DNA of 64,000 nt from Ruegeria sp. HKCCD7303 (GTDB lineage: Bacteria; Pseudomonadota; Alphaproteobacteria; Rhodobacterales; Rhodobacteraceae): the NCBI RefSeq assembly GCF_013111185.1, contig NZ_WVRE01000001.1, positions 930,001 to 994,000 on the forward strand, in the 5' to 3' direction. Under the pieces are notes generated by a model. It was given only the letters and a program-made list of their open reading frames with translations, was not told where the DNA came from and ran no database searches. Shown piece by piece: positions 45,921 to 54,381 of this stretch. The first letter of the stretch is position 1, and each line of letters starts with the position of its first letter. The position numbers and the translations under genes were made by a program.

Positions 45921-46390
45921 CCAAAGGTCTCCAGTTTTTTCGTCCATTTCGGATCATTCCATGACAGGGTCAAATGGCGCAAATCTTCAGTGTTAGGGTC
46001 TGTTTTGAAGGTCAGCTTCAAAGCGGCACCTGGGGTAAGTGGACCAAGTTTGTCAGGCCACTCGACAAGGCAGATAGCAGTTTCGAAAGCGTCAATCAGG
46101 CCCAGTTCCTCAACCTCGTCTACCGCACTCAAACGATAGAGGTCGCTGTGCCAGATTTCGCCAATCGGCGTATCGTAGACCTGCACCAAGGTAAACGTGG
46201 GCGAAGGGACATCTTCGGGCTCGGACATGAGCGACTGAATAAGCGCGCGCGCAAAATGGGTCTTTCCGCTGCCGATCTCACCTTCCAACAACACAACATC
46301 GCCCGATCGCAAGTTTGCACCAAGATGCACGGCGAAATTGGCTGTTTCTTCGGGGGACTGGAACGTTAGGGATCGGGGCAGCTTCGTCAT
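45917..46390 (-). CDS. tsaE: tRNA threonylcarbamoyladenosine ATPase TsaE
   Basis: ATPase needed with TsaB and TsaD for t6A37 formation in ANN-decoding tRNAs. The 157-residue protein has Walker A GEIGSGKTHFARAL (37-50), then SPTFTLVQVYDT, IWHSDLYRL and LIDAFETAICLVEWPDKLGPL, all characteristic. tsaD lies 12 kb away in this window (57930-59027). It is 41 nt downstream of the DivL-like gene and overlaps the kinase gene, the same neighbours as in many alphaproteobacteria. Confidence 0.95.
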   Translation of the reverse strand: MTKLPRSLTFQSPEETANFAVHLGANLRSGDVVLLEGEIGSGKTHFARALIQSLMSEPEDVPSPTFTLVQVYDTPIGEIWHSDLYRLSAVDEVEELGLIDAFETAICLVEWPDKLGPLTPGAALKLTFKTDPNTEDLRHLTLSWNDPKWTKKLETFG

Positions 46391-46431
46391 GGCGCCACAA
46401 TGACCTTGCGCCCGACAGGCTGCAACCCGGT

Positions 46432-47937
46432 TCAGGCGCTGATCTGCTCGATCAGAGGGATTTTTGCCGGGGTTTTAGTAGCCGAAAACCGCACGATTGT
46501 CGCGCCATTGTGAACCGGAATGATTGTGCATTCCACAAGGATGCCGGATTTTAATTGAATGTCAGCTGACCATTCAGCCCGGTCGTCGCGTGTTTCGACA
46601 AAATCCCGGATTTCACCCAAGATCGGGGTCGCGTAACACTGATCCTGCCAGCGCCGCATTACGTCTGTGGCTGTGTCCGTCTGAAACCCGGTCTCTTCCG
46701 TGCCACCCCAAAGCCTTTGATAAGCATAATTTGTAAAAGCGAGGGTACCGTCGTCGGCAAAAACGGCAATTGCATCTGCAAGCTTGTCGAAAATGGATTG
46801 CATAAGATCCATTTCAGACCGAAAGCGGCGCGTCAGGGTGATTTCGGCGGTAATATCCTCGAACAAAAACGCCACTGCTCCATCCGGGTGGGGTCGACCG
46901 CTGACGGAATAAACCGATCCCGATGGAAGTGACCATGTCTCGTGATAGTTTCCGTCTTCTGCCGCTTCGAGAAGATCATTCATCTGTCGCCGCCAACTGC
47001 GATAGTTTTTGGGTTCCGGCATCATATGTTGATCCCGCAGGCGGTCAAAAAAGCTGCTTAAGCTAGGACGGCAGCTCAGGAAATCGGGTGGAAGAGTGGT
47101 CAGGTCGATCAAAGCGGGATTAAAAAGTGCAAGCTGCCGATTGCGATCAAAGATGGCCAAACCGATCGAAAGTTGAGCAAAGGTCTTGGTCATGGTCTGA
47201 ACGAATTTACGCTGTGCGGTTTCCGCTTCGACTATTGCGTTAATGTCTACGGCATAACAAAGGTGGCCGGGCTCCTGCTCAATCTGGGTCAGGTCGAACC
47301 AAAGCTTGTTGCTGCTGCCTGAAACACCGACCGAAACTCTGGTTCTTCCGACGGATCGTTCTTCAGGGGCAGAGGGAAACAGGGGGACGGTCAGATCGGT
47401 GTCCTGATCTCGCGTTTTTCGGACAAGCGAAACATAGGCGGCGTTGCACCATTGCACCCGATTGTTTTGATCCAACAGCCACACAGGGTATGGGGCTTGA
47501 TCCATGGCCAGCCGGGTCGGGTTGTTCAGAGCACCTGACACTTCGGGCTTTTTCTCGGTAGATTCACGTAGCCGAACGCGGACAATTCCGTCAATCCACT
47601 CGCACAGAACATCACGTTCAACCGTGCAGTCGATTGGAGAGACCACAACATACCCACTGTCGCGCACGGTATCCGGAGATTCCGGAAAAGTCGGGAAATC
47701 CCTTTGCAGCAATCGGCGCAAATCTGGCCAGTTTCTCACGTGTTCGAAACCCGCAAGCGCAATGTCGGAATGGCTGATCAGCCGTTCTCCGTCGAACAGA
47801 AACACCGCATCGAACAGAGAGGTAGTCGAAAACAGCCCATACGACTGATCCCTGTACGCCCGGCGCGGCACAAGCCACAGAACGGCAAAACAGCCCGAGA
47901 CGATGCTGATTGCGGCCAGAATGATCCAATCGGCCAT
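46432..47937 (-). CDS. divL: DivL-like PAS-domain protein without kinase domain
   Basis: A 501-residue protein with one N-terminal span (WIILAAISIVSGCFAVLWLVP) and repeated PAS-like segments: one near residues 145-190 (ALDQAPYPVWLLDQNNRVQWCNAAYVSL), one near 255-300 (LSIGLAIFDRNRQLALFNPAL) and one near 385-430 (LADAIAVFADDGTLAFTNYAY). It stops at IEQISA, where DivL of Caulobacter or Sinorhizobium would continue into the histidine-kinase-like domains. Position next to tsaE-amgK-murU-addB-addA-trxA matches divL. In Rhodobacter capsulatus a PAS protein called DivL modulates CckA-CtrA signalling and gene transfer agent production. Symbol is by synteny and architecture. Start 47937 or 47940. Confidence 0.75.
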   Translation of the reverse strand: MADWIILAAISIVSGCFAVLWLVPRRAYRDQSYGLFSTTSLFDAVFLFDGERLISHSDIALAGFEHVRNWPDLRRLLQRDFPTFPESPDTVRDSGYVVVSPIDCTVERDVLCEWIDGIVRVRLRESTEKKPEVSGALNNPTRLAMDQAPYPVWLLDQNNRVQWCNAAYVSLVRKTRDQDTDLTVPLFPSAPEERSVGRTRVSVGVSGSSNKLWFDLTQIEQEPGHLCYAVDINAIVEAETAQRKFVQTMTKTFAQLSIGLAIFDRNRQLALFNPALIDLTTLPPDFLSCRPSLSSFFDRLRDQHMMPEPKNYRSWRRQMNDLLEAAEDGNYHETWSLPSGSVYSVSGRPHPDGAVAFLFEDITAEITLTRRFRSEMDLMQSIFDKLADAIAVFADDGTLAFTNYAYQRLWGGTEETGFQTDTATDVMRRWQDQCYATPILGEIRDFVETRDDRAEWSADIQLKSGILVECTIIPVHNGATIVRFSATKTPAKIPLIEQISA

Positions 47938-48003
47938 CATTATCCCCAAAGCAGATCCCAACCCGGTCTGACTATGGGTGTGTTTGGTTAACGGTCTCTT
48001 AAC

Positions 48004-49401
48004 TTACACCTGGATACGTTCATTCAAACCCGAAGGGACGGGTGTGTCACCTTTTTGCGCGTCGATCAGTTTGCGGGGCCACGACACTTTGACAATAGCC
48101 CCCTTGCGCGCCGGGTCGTCAGTCAGGTTTTGATAAGGGTCCGCGCCGTTGGCGAATTCCAACTCGGCACCGCTGCGCTCCAATAAGGTTTTGGCGATGA
48201 ACAGGCCAAGGCCCATGCCTTCGTATTCAGGCCGGGCTTTCTTGTCGGCGTCAGCGCGCCTGCGCCGCATAAAAGGATCACCGATGCGTCCGATCATGTG
48301 TGACGGATACCCTCGACCGTCGTCCATGATGCTGACTGTGATCACTGTGTCGGTCCACTCGGCCTCGACCCAGACATTGGCTCGGGCAAAATCCACTGCA
48401 TTCTGGATCAGGTTGCGCAACCCGTGAATGATTTCGGGTTTTCGCAGGATTGACGGCTGCTGCACATCGCCGTCCAACGCCGGCCCTTCCGAGAAATGAA
48501 CCTCTTTTCCGCGCCCCACATGTGGCTCGGCCGCCTCGTTCACCACGGTTGACAGTGGCGCCTGTCGCAAATGAAGGTCGTCTTTGCCGGCTCGGCCCAT
48601 ATCCCGCAGAATATCGCGGCACCGATCGGCCTGCTCGCGGATCAATGCGGCGTCTTCCTTCAAGTCCGGGTGATCGTCCAGTTCTTCGATCAGTTCCGCG
48701 CTGGTCAGTTTGATTGTTGCCAAAGGTGTCCCCAGCTCATGCGCGGCAGCCGCAACAACGCCACCCAGATCGGTCAGCTTCTGTTCGCGCGCCAATGCCA
48801 TATGCGTTGCGGCCAATGCCTCGGACATGGATTGAACTTCCGAGCTGACGCGGTGGGAATAGGCGCCGATAAACACAATAGCGATGACAATCGCGGCCCA
48901 GTTTCCGAACAGCAGAATATCCGGGATATCCAGAACAAGTCCCAGACTGGTGCGTAGAGGCAGGTGGAACTCGGCCAGCAGGGTTGTCAGAACAATCGCC
49001 ACGGCCCCAACGATCAGGGTCGATCGGGTGCTCATAACATTGGCGGAAATTGTAACCGGCCCTAACAGAAGCAGTGCAAACGGGTTGTTCAACCCCCCCG
49101 TCAGATACAGCAATATCGACAGTTGCAGCAGGTCGAAAAGAACCATTAAGAAGTTTTCGAACTCGGTCAGGCGCTTGTTTTGTGGGAACAACAGGATGGC
49201 TGTCAGGTTGCCCATGACGGAAATGCCAATGGCCAGATAACACAGGCCCAGTTGCAGTTGCACATCATAATATTGCTGGGCAACGGTGATGGCTGTGAAC
49301 TGGCCAATGATGGCCACCCATCGCAACAGGATAAGGGTGCGCAGGCGAATCCAGCTGCTGCGTTCCTGGCCGCGCCAAAAGGTCTGGTTGGATTCTGCCA
49401 T
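48004..49401 (-). CDS. regB: Redox-sensing histidine kinase RegB/PrrB/ActS
   Basis: Membrane kinase that reports respiratory redox state. The 465-residue protein has six spans in residues 25-185, with the quinone-binding GGLNNPFALLLLGP between spans (102-108). The H-box is AAAAHELGTPLATIKL (phosphorylated His221), followed by the redox-active Cys261 in EQADRCRDILRDMGRAG, and the N box GLRNLIQNAVDFA plus G boxes DDGRGYPSHMIGRIGDPF and GMGLGLFIAKTLLE. It diverges from senC-regA across 90 nt, the classical arrangement. Confidence 0.96.
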   Translation of the reverse strand: MAESNQTFWRGQERSSWIRLRTLILLRWVAIIGQFTAITVAQQYYDVQLQLGLCYLAIGISVMGNLTAILLFPQNKRLTEFENFLMVLFDLLQLSILLYLTGGLNNPFALLLLGPVTISANVMSTRSTLIVGAVAIVLTTLLAEFHLPLRTSLGLVLDIPDILLFGNWAAIVIAIVFIGAYSHRVSSEVQSMSEALAATHMALAREQKLTDLGGVVAAAAHELGTPLATIKLTSAELIEELDDHPDLKEDAALIREQADRCRDILRDMGRAGKDDLHLRQAPLSTVVNEAAEPHVGRGKEVHFSEGPALDGDVQQPSILRKPEIIHGLRNLIQNAVDFARANVWVEAEWTDTVITVSIMDDGRGYPSHMIGRIGDPFMRRRRADADKKARPEYEGMGLGLFIAKTLLERSGAELEFANGADPYQNLTDDPARKGAIVKVSWPRKLIDAQKGDTPVPSGLNERIQV

Positions 49402-49491
49402 TGGTTCCTTATGTCCTGTTGCATAGGCTGATCATCTTGATAGGTGTCCCGGCCGAAACGTTCAACAACCCCTTGCGACCGGAAAACTGAA

Positions 49492-50118
49492 ATGACCCGT
49501 CTATACGCAATTCTTGCAGCTGTTGTGTTGGCAATTGGCCTTGGGGCCATGTGGCTTCTGACGCGTGGTAGCGGTTCTGATGACCAGTTCGCGCAATGCC
49601 GGTCCAGTCAGATCGCCGGAGGCGCGGCGGCCATCGGCGGGCCCTTTGAGCTGGTTAATGGCAAGGGTGAGACTGTCACTGACGCAGATGTGATCACCGA
49701 ACCTACGCTGGTTTATTTTGGCTATACGTTCTGCCCGGATGTCTGCCCCTTCGACATGTCGCGCAATGCAGAGGCCGTGGATATCCTGGCCGAACGGGGT
49801 TATTCCGCAACGCCGCTGTTCATTTCAATCGACCCCGAACGCGACACGCCAGAGGTTGTGGATGACTATGCCTTTAATCTGGGCGGCAAGACCATCGCGC
49901 TTACCGGCTCGCCCGAGCAAGTGAAGGCGGCCAGCAAGGCCTACAAGACCTATTACAAGGCGCATGACAAAAGCGACGAGTATTATCTTGTCGATCACTC
50001 CACTTTTACCTATCTGGTCACGCCCGAACATGGTTTTCTTGAGTTTTTCAAGCGCGATGACACGGCCGAGCAGATGGCGGACAAAGTTGGGTGCTTTCTG
50101 GATCAGGCCGCATCGTAA
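49492..50118 (+). CDS. senC: SCO1/SenC/PrrC-family copper protein
   Basis: Membrane-anchored copper chaperone/thiol protein for cytochrome c oxidase assembly. The 208-residue protein has one N-terminal span (LYAILAAVVLAIGLGAMWLL), then a thioredoxin-like fold with copper ligands in YTFCPDVCPFDMS (Cys81, Cys85) and the third ligand His in YLVDHSTFTYLV. SIDPERDTPEVVDDYA is another SCO block. It sits between regB and regA, as in Rhodobacter, where the gene is called senC or prrC and influences the Reg/Prr signal. Confidence 0.94.
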   Translation: MTRLYAILAAVVLAIGLGAMWLLTRGSGSDDQFAQCRSSQIAGGAAAIGGPFELVNGKGETVTDADVITEPTLVYFGYTFCPDVCPFDMSRNAEAVDILAERGYSATPLFISIDPERDTPEVVDDYAFNLGGKTIALTGSPEQVKAASKAYKTYYKAHDKSDEYYLVDHSTFTYLVTPEHGFLEFFKRDDTAEQMADKVGCFLDQAAS

Positions 50119-50198
50119 CAAGGTTGTTTGACCTTTGTTCGCGCGCTGCTATTACTCATACCCAAGCCAACGGCATGAAATAGCAGAAAGACCCAAAT

Positions 50199-50753
50199 AT
50201 GGCAGACAGTTCTCAGCTTGATATCGGCCCTGACAAATCCCTGCTTCTGGTAGATGATGACGAGCCGTTTCTGAGACGTTTGGCCAAGGCCATGGAAAAG
50301 CGTGGCTTTGAGGTCGAAACCGCGGGTTCCGTTGCAGCAGGACGCGCGATTTCAACCGCGCGTCCTCCGGCTTATGCCGTTGTTGATCTTCGGCTCGAGG
50401 ATGGCAACGGGCTGGATGTGGTCGAAGTGCTGCGCGAAAAGCGCCCCGATAGCCGGGTTGTGGTCCTGACCGGGTATGGCGCCATCGCCACCGCTGTGGC
50501 CGCTGTGAAAATCGGCGCGACGGACTACCTTTCAAAACCTGCCGACGCGACTGACATCACAAACGCGCTGCTGGCCAAGGGCGACGAACTGCCTCCGCCC
50601 CCTGAAAACCCCATGAGCGCCGATCGCGTGCGGTGGGAACATATCCAGCGGGTCTACGAGTTGTGCGACCGGAATGTCTCTGAAACCGCTCGGCGGTTGA
50701 ACATGCACCGCCGGACTTTGCAGCGGATTTTGGCGAAACGCAGCCCGCGGTAA
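50199..50753 (+). CDS. regA: Response regulator RegA/PrrA/ActR
   Basis: Global redox response regulator partnered with RegB. The 184-residue protein has a receiver domain LLLVDDDEPFLRRLAKAMEKRGFEVE with phosphoacceptor Asp63 in AVVDLRLEDGNGLDVVEVL, the Thr in VVLTGYGAIATA and Lys in DYLSKPAD, a Pro linker (LPPPPENP), and a Fis-type HTH (NVSETARRLNMHRRTLQRIL). The C-terminal part is almost invariant across the group. It targets respiratory, photosynthetic, carbon and nitrogen fixation genes in relatives. Follows senC by 80 nt. Confidence 0.97.
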   Translation: MADSSQLDIGPDKSLLLVDDDEPFLRRLAKAMEKRGFEVETAGSVAAGRAISTARPPAYAVVDLRLEDGNGLDVVEVLREKRPDSRVVVLTGYGAIATAVAAVKIGATDYLSKPADATDITNALLAKGDELPPPPENPMSADRVRWEHIQRVYELCDRNVSETARRLNMHRRTLQRILAKRSPR

Positions 50754-50873
50754 GATATTCTGGTATTGCGACAAAGATCGCGACCCAAACTAAAAGAAAG
50801 ACAGTCCAGCCACGGCTAATTTGACTGGCATTAAACTGCCTGCACCATTACTTTTCGTCGTTCGGATTGCTGA

Positions 50874-51467
50874 TTATAGCTGCGCAAGCAGGTCTTCATG
50901 CCGCGCGGTATAGGCTTGCCGCACCTCAATCGGAGGTCTCAGCGTAATCTGCAACCCCTCCATCACCGCCCGATCCGGGCGGCCAAAGAACTTCGTTGCC
51001 TCGGCCTCGGAAAACCCAGCGATTTGGGTTGCCTCCATCCAGGCGCTGATCTTGTCGGCCTTCTTGATTTGACGTTTTACGGTCTTCGGCACCTCGGCGG
51101 GCAGACCGAACCGGATATGAATGGCGGCCGCCAACCGATCATCCAGCGCGCCATAGTCGGGGCCAACAGCGGATTTGACGGGTGAGATCATGTCGCCGAT
51201 CACATATTCCGGTGCGTCATGTAACAGCGCCGCCAGCCGCCATTTTATCGGTGCATTTGGGGCAATCCGGCCAAAAATTTCTTCGACCAGCAGGGAATGT
51301 TCGGCCACGGAATAGGCAAAGTCGCCGTTCGTCTGGCCGTTCCAACGGGCGACAAAGGCCAATCCATGCGCAATATCTTCGATCTCGATATCTACCGGGG
51401 TTGGGTCCAAAAGGTCCAGCCTGCGGCCTGACAGCATCCTCTGCCATGCTCGGGGTTGTGTTGCCAT
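50874..51467 (-). CDS. HD-domain phosphohydrolase (YfbR-like)
   Basis: A 197-residue metal-dependent phosphohydrolase. The HD residues are in LAALLHDAPEYVIGDMISPVK, with an earlier His in YSVAEHSLLVEEIF and a later Asp in YGALDDRLAAAIHIRFG; this order fits the YfbR-type 5'-nucleotidase group. It is read from ATG 51467; a GTG at 51494 would add nine residues. The gene lies on the opposite strand between regA and ahcY, breaking the regA-hvrA-ahcY synteny known from Rhodobacter. Substrate unknown; a role in dNMP control is possible. Confidence 0.85.
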   Translation of the reverse strand: MATQPRAWQRMLSGRRLDLLDPTPVDIEIEDIAHGLAFVARWNGQTNGDFAYSVAEHSLLVEEIFGRIAPNAPIKWRLAALLHDAPEYVIGDMISPVKSAVGPDYGALDDRLAAAIHIRFGLPAEVPKTVKRQIKKADKISAWMEATQIAGFSEAEATKFFGRPDRAVMEGLQITLRPPIEVRQAYTARHEDLLAQL

Positions 51468-51604
51468 TTTGCCATGCCTTGTGAAGTCGGACACATAAAA
51501 ATCGTATTTTGTGGTATGATTTACCTGTCAGGATCACTTGCTGCCAACGTTTTCTTGAGCATTCGTGCTTTGAAACAACATCATCCGATCCCGACATAAA
51601 AACC

Positions 51605-51640
51605 GAGGGGGGCACACGCTTCTCCCGGTGTGCTCCTCTC
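51605..51640 (+). promoter_or_regulatory. Strong hairpin in the 5' leader of the small secreted protein
   Basis: GAGGGGGGCACAC (51605-51617) and GTGTGCTCCTCTC (51628-51640) pair over 13 bp, with two G-U wobbles, around a 10-nt loop. It ends 20 nt before the AAAGGAG ribosome site of the gene at 51673. There is no T-run, so it is more likely an RNA-stabilising or regulatory leader than a terminator. Function is unproven. Confidence 0.5.
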
Positions 51641-51672
51641 ACAAGCGAAACGCGAAACGAAAGGAGTTTGCC

Positions 51673-51987
51673 ATGTTCAAGCGTTTGTTCGCCCTTGCAC
51701 TGACTTTTGGAATGGCTGCCACAGCCCCACCGGCCTTTGCCAAGAATTGCGCTGAGCGCGACGATATTATCGCCAAATTGCAGGAAAACTACGCCGAGGA
51801 ATTGGCCTTTGGTGGTCTGCAAAAGACACGCGGGGCGCATTCGGTGATGGAGGTTTGGACCTCTAAGGAAACTGGTAGCTATACCGTTTTGGTCACCAAT
51901 GCGAATGGAATCAGTTGCATTGTTGCCGTTGGCACTGATTTTTTTGAAGCGATACCAAAGATAAAAATTGAAGGAATCCCAAGCTGA
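51673..51987 (+). CDS. Small secreted hypothetical protein
   Basis: A 104-residue protein I do not recognise. Residues 1-23 (MFKRLFALALTFGMAATAPPAFA) are a clear Sec signal with cleavage after AFA. The mature 81 residues begin KNCAERDDIIAKLQENYAEELAFGGLQ and hold two Cys (in KNCAER and ISCIVA), which may form a disulfide. The segment VMEVWTSKETGSYTVLVTNANG is beta-rich. AAAGGAG lies 6 nt upstream and a long stem-loop precedes it. It stands alone between a divergent HD gene and ahcY, and looks like a small periplasmic protein; function unknown. Confidence 0.8.
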   Translation: MFKRLFALALTFGMAATAPPAFAKNCAERDDIIAKLQENYAEELAFGGLQKTRGAHSVMEVWTSKETGSYTVLVTNANGISCIVAVGTDFFEAIPKIKIEGIPS

Positions 51988-52025
51988 CAAAGACTTACAT
52001 CTTTTAGTTGGAAGTCGTCTACATT

Positions 52026-52084
52026 GCCTCCTGCCCCAAGGAATGCTAGGGCAGCCGGGACTAAGATTAACCGGAAAATGGAGC
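52026..52084 (+). promoter_or_regulatory. Possible structured 5' leader of ahcY
   Basis: Just upstream of ahcY, CTGCCC (52031-52036) pairs with GGGCAG (52049-52054), and two CCGG blocks (52055-52058, 52071-52074) can pair. A CTCC at 52028-52031 could mask the GGAG ribosome site at 52080-52083. I could not match this to the SAH or SAM/SAH riboswitch patterns I know, so a ligand is not claimed. Confidence 0.3.
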
Positions 52085-52089
52085 GCCTG

Positions 52090-53478
52090 ATGGCCGGGGA
52101 CTATATCGTTAAGGACATTTCACTGGCCGGGTTCGGCCGTAAGGAATTGGACATTGCCGAAACAGAAATGCCGGGCCTGATGTCCCTGCGCGCGGAATAC
52201 GGTGAAAGCAAGCCGCTCAAAGGTGCGCGCATCGTTGGATCGCTGCACATGACCATCCAGACGGGTGTACTGATCGAAACACTGGTCGCACTGGGTGCGG
52301 ATGTGCGCTGGGCGTCATGCAATATTTTCTCAACCCAAGACCACGCAGCGGCAGCGATTGCCGAAGCCGGTGTTCCGGTCTTCGCCATCAAGGGTCAGAC
52401 GCTGGAAGAGCATTGGGATTATCTGGACAAGTCCTTCCTGTTCGAAGACGGCCCGAACATGATCCTGGACGATGGCGGCGACGCGACGCTGTATATCCTG
52501 CTGGGCGCTCGCGCCGAGGCGGGTGAGGACATCATCCCGGTCCCGGGCTCGGAAGAGGAAGAAGTGATCAAGAAGCAGATCGCTAAACGCATGGAAGCAT
52601 CGCCGGGTTGGTTCACCAAGATGCGCGACCAAATTCAGGGTGTGTCCGAGGAAACCACGACTGGTGTGAACCGCCTGTATCAGCTGGTGAAAGACGGCCA
52701 CCTGCCGTTCCCGGCGATCAACGTGAACGACTCGGTCACCAAGTCGAAATTTGACAACAAATACGGCTGTAAGGAATCGCTGGTCGATGGCATTCGCCGC
52801 GCCACCGACACCATGATGGCCGGTAAGGTTGCCGTGGTTTGTGGTTATGGCGACGTGGGCAAAGGCTCGGCCGCTTCGCTGCGCGGCGCCGGTGCCCGTG
52901 TGAAAGTGACCGAAGTGGACCCGATCTGCGCCCTTCAGGCCGCTATGGACGGTTTCGAAGTCACCCTGTTGGAAGACGAAGTTGCCAGCGCGGATATCTT
53001 TATCACCACCACCGGCAACAAGGATGTGATCCGCATCGAGCATATGCGTGCGATGAAAGACATGGCCATCGTTGGCAACATTGGTCACTTCGACAACGAA
53101 ATCCAGGTCGCCAGCCTGAAGAACCACAAATGGACCAACATCAAGGAACAGGTGGATATGATCGAGATGCCCTCGGGCAACCGCATCATCCTGCTGTCCG
53201 AAGGCCGTCTGCTGAACCTCGGCAACGCCACCGGGCACCCCTCGTTCGTGATGTCGGCATCCTTCACCAACCAGGTTCTGGCGCAGATCGAGCTGTTCAC
53301 CAAAGGCGACCAGTACCAAAACGAGGTCTACATCCTGCCCAAGCATCTGGATGAGAAAGTGGCTCGCCTGCACCTCGACCGCATCGGCGTGAAGCTGACC
53401 CAGATGGACGCCGATCAGGCCGCCTATATCGGCGTGAAGCCGGAAGGTCCCTACAAGCCGGAACACTACCGCTACTAA
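52090..53478 (+). CDS. ahcY: Adenosylhomocysteinase
   Basis: NAD-dependent hydrolase splitting S-adenosylhomocysteine to homocysteine and adenosine, keeping SAM-dependent methylation going. The 462-residue protein has [37 protein letters not shown], the NAD-binding [20 protein letters not shown] and [27 protein letters not shown], ending KPEHYRY. Contains the ~40-residue insert ([23 protein letters not shown]) of the long bacterial/plant type. The ATG at 52090 has GGAG 7 nt upstream. Location close to regA matches Rhodobacter, where ahcY is near the reg genes. Confidence 0.97.
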   Translation: MAGDYIVKDISLAGFGRKELDIAETEMPGLMSLRAEYGESKPLKGARIVGSLHMTIQTGVLIETLVALGADVRWASCNIFSTQDHAAAAIAEAGVPVFAIKGQTLEEHWDYLDKSFLFEDGPNMILDDGGDATLYILLGARAEAGEDIIPVPGSEEEEVIKKQIAKRMEASPGWFTKMRDQIQGVSEETTTGVNRLYQLVKDGHLPFPAINVNDSVTKSKFDNKYGCKESLVDGIRRATDTMMAGKVAVVCGYGDVGKGSAASLRGAGARVKVTEVDPICALQAAMDGFEVTLLEDEVASADIFITTTGNKDVIRIEHMRAMKDMAIVGNIGHFDNEIQVASLKNHKWTNIKEQVDMIEMPSGNRIILLSEGRLLNLGNATGHPSFVMSASFTNQVLAQIELFTKGDQYQNEVYILPKHLDEKVARLHLDRIGVKLTQMDADQAAYIGVKPEGPYKPEHYRY

Positions 53479-53491
53479 GTGCTGTCTGACG

Positions 53492-54241
53492 ATGACGCAG
53501 ACTTCTGGACGCCGCCGGTTTTTGTACTCGACGGCGTCTTTCTTTTTCAGGCTGGCGGTCGTGGTGATCCTGCTGGGCGGTGGGGGATGGTGGCTATTGA
53601 CGCATCCCAATACGCCGGTGCCTTCTTACTGGAATCCGTTGCGCGATCTGAAAATCAGCGCGCCGGTGACGCCGGTCACAAAATGGCAGTTGAACCGTGC
53701 GCTGGCAAATGAGGCGCAGTGCAGGGCTGCTTTGGCAGAGGCAGGTGTGCAATTCCCAGCAATGCAGGATCTGGTTGTCGATCAGAATTGCGGCATCAGC
53801 GGGCGTGGTTTGCTGTCGCAACTGGTGACGGCTCGGATGGAGCCTGTGGAAACGAGTTGCCCCACCACGTTGCGTCTGGCCATGTGGGAAAACCACGTTG
53901 TGCAACCCGCCGCGCAGGATCTGCTTGGGACCGAAATTACCCGATTGCGCCACATCGGCAGTTACAATTGCCGTCGTATGCGCACAGCGCAGGGCGAAAA
54001 CAGCGGGTGGAGCAGCCACGCGCGCGCAGACTCGATTGATGTTATCGGGCTGGATACTGCCGATGGTCGGACGCTGACCTTACTGGCTGACTGGCAACGT
54101 AATGAACCAGAGGCAGCGTTTCTGAGACAAATCTGGCGTGGCGCCTGCGAATGGTTCCGCGTAGTTCTTGGCCCTGATTTCAATCGTTTGCATGCCGATC
54201 ACTTTCACTTGCAAGGACCGGGTTGGGGATACTGTCGTTAG
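53492..54241 (+). CDS. Extensin-like family protein
   Basis: A 249-residue protein with one N-terminal span (FFFRLAVVVILLGGGGWWLL, residues about 17-37) and an extensin-like C-terminal domain. The domain name comes from plant extensins, but bacterial members share the M15/DacA-type peptidase residues: SSHARADSIDVIGLDTADG (His and Asp) and RLHADHFHLQGPGWGYC. Four or more Cys (AQCRAAL, QNCGISG, YNCRRM, GACEWF, GYC) suggest disulfides outside the membrane. A peptidoglycan hydrolase role is plausible, not shown. It starts 13 nt after ahcY and may be co-transcribed with it. Confidence 0.85.
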   Translation: MTQTSGRRRFLYSTASFFFRLAVVVILLGGGGWWLLTHPNTPVPSYWNPLRDLKISAPVTPVTKWQLNRALANEAQCRAALAEAGVQFPAMQDLVVDQNCGISGRGLLSQLVTARMEPVETSCPTTLRLAMWENHVVQPAAQDLLGTEITRLRHIGSYNCRRMRTAQGENSGWSSHARADSIDVIGLDTADGRTLTLLADWQRNEPEAAFLRQIWRGACEWFRVVLGPDFNRLHADHFHLQGPGWGYCR

Positions 54242-54381
54242 ATTGTTTAGAAGCCTTCATCCCAAATTTGACCAAGGGGGAGAAATCGCGAATTTTTTTC
54301 CTTTTGGAATACACACGGGCGCGGCTAGTCTTCCGGCCATCGGTGATAAGGGCCGAATTAACGCATTAAGGAGATTGGGAT

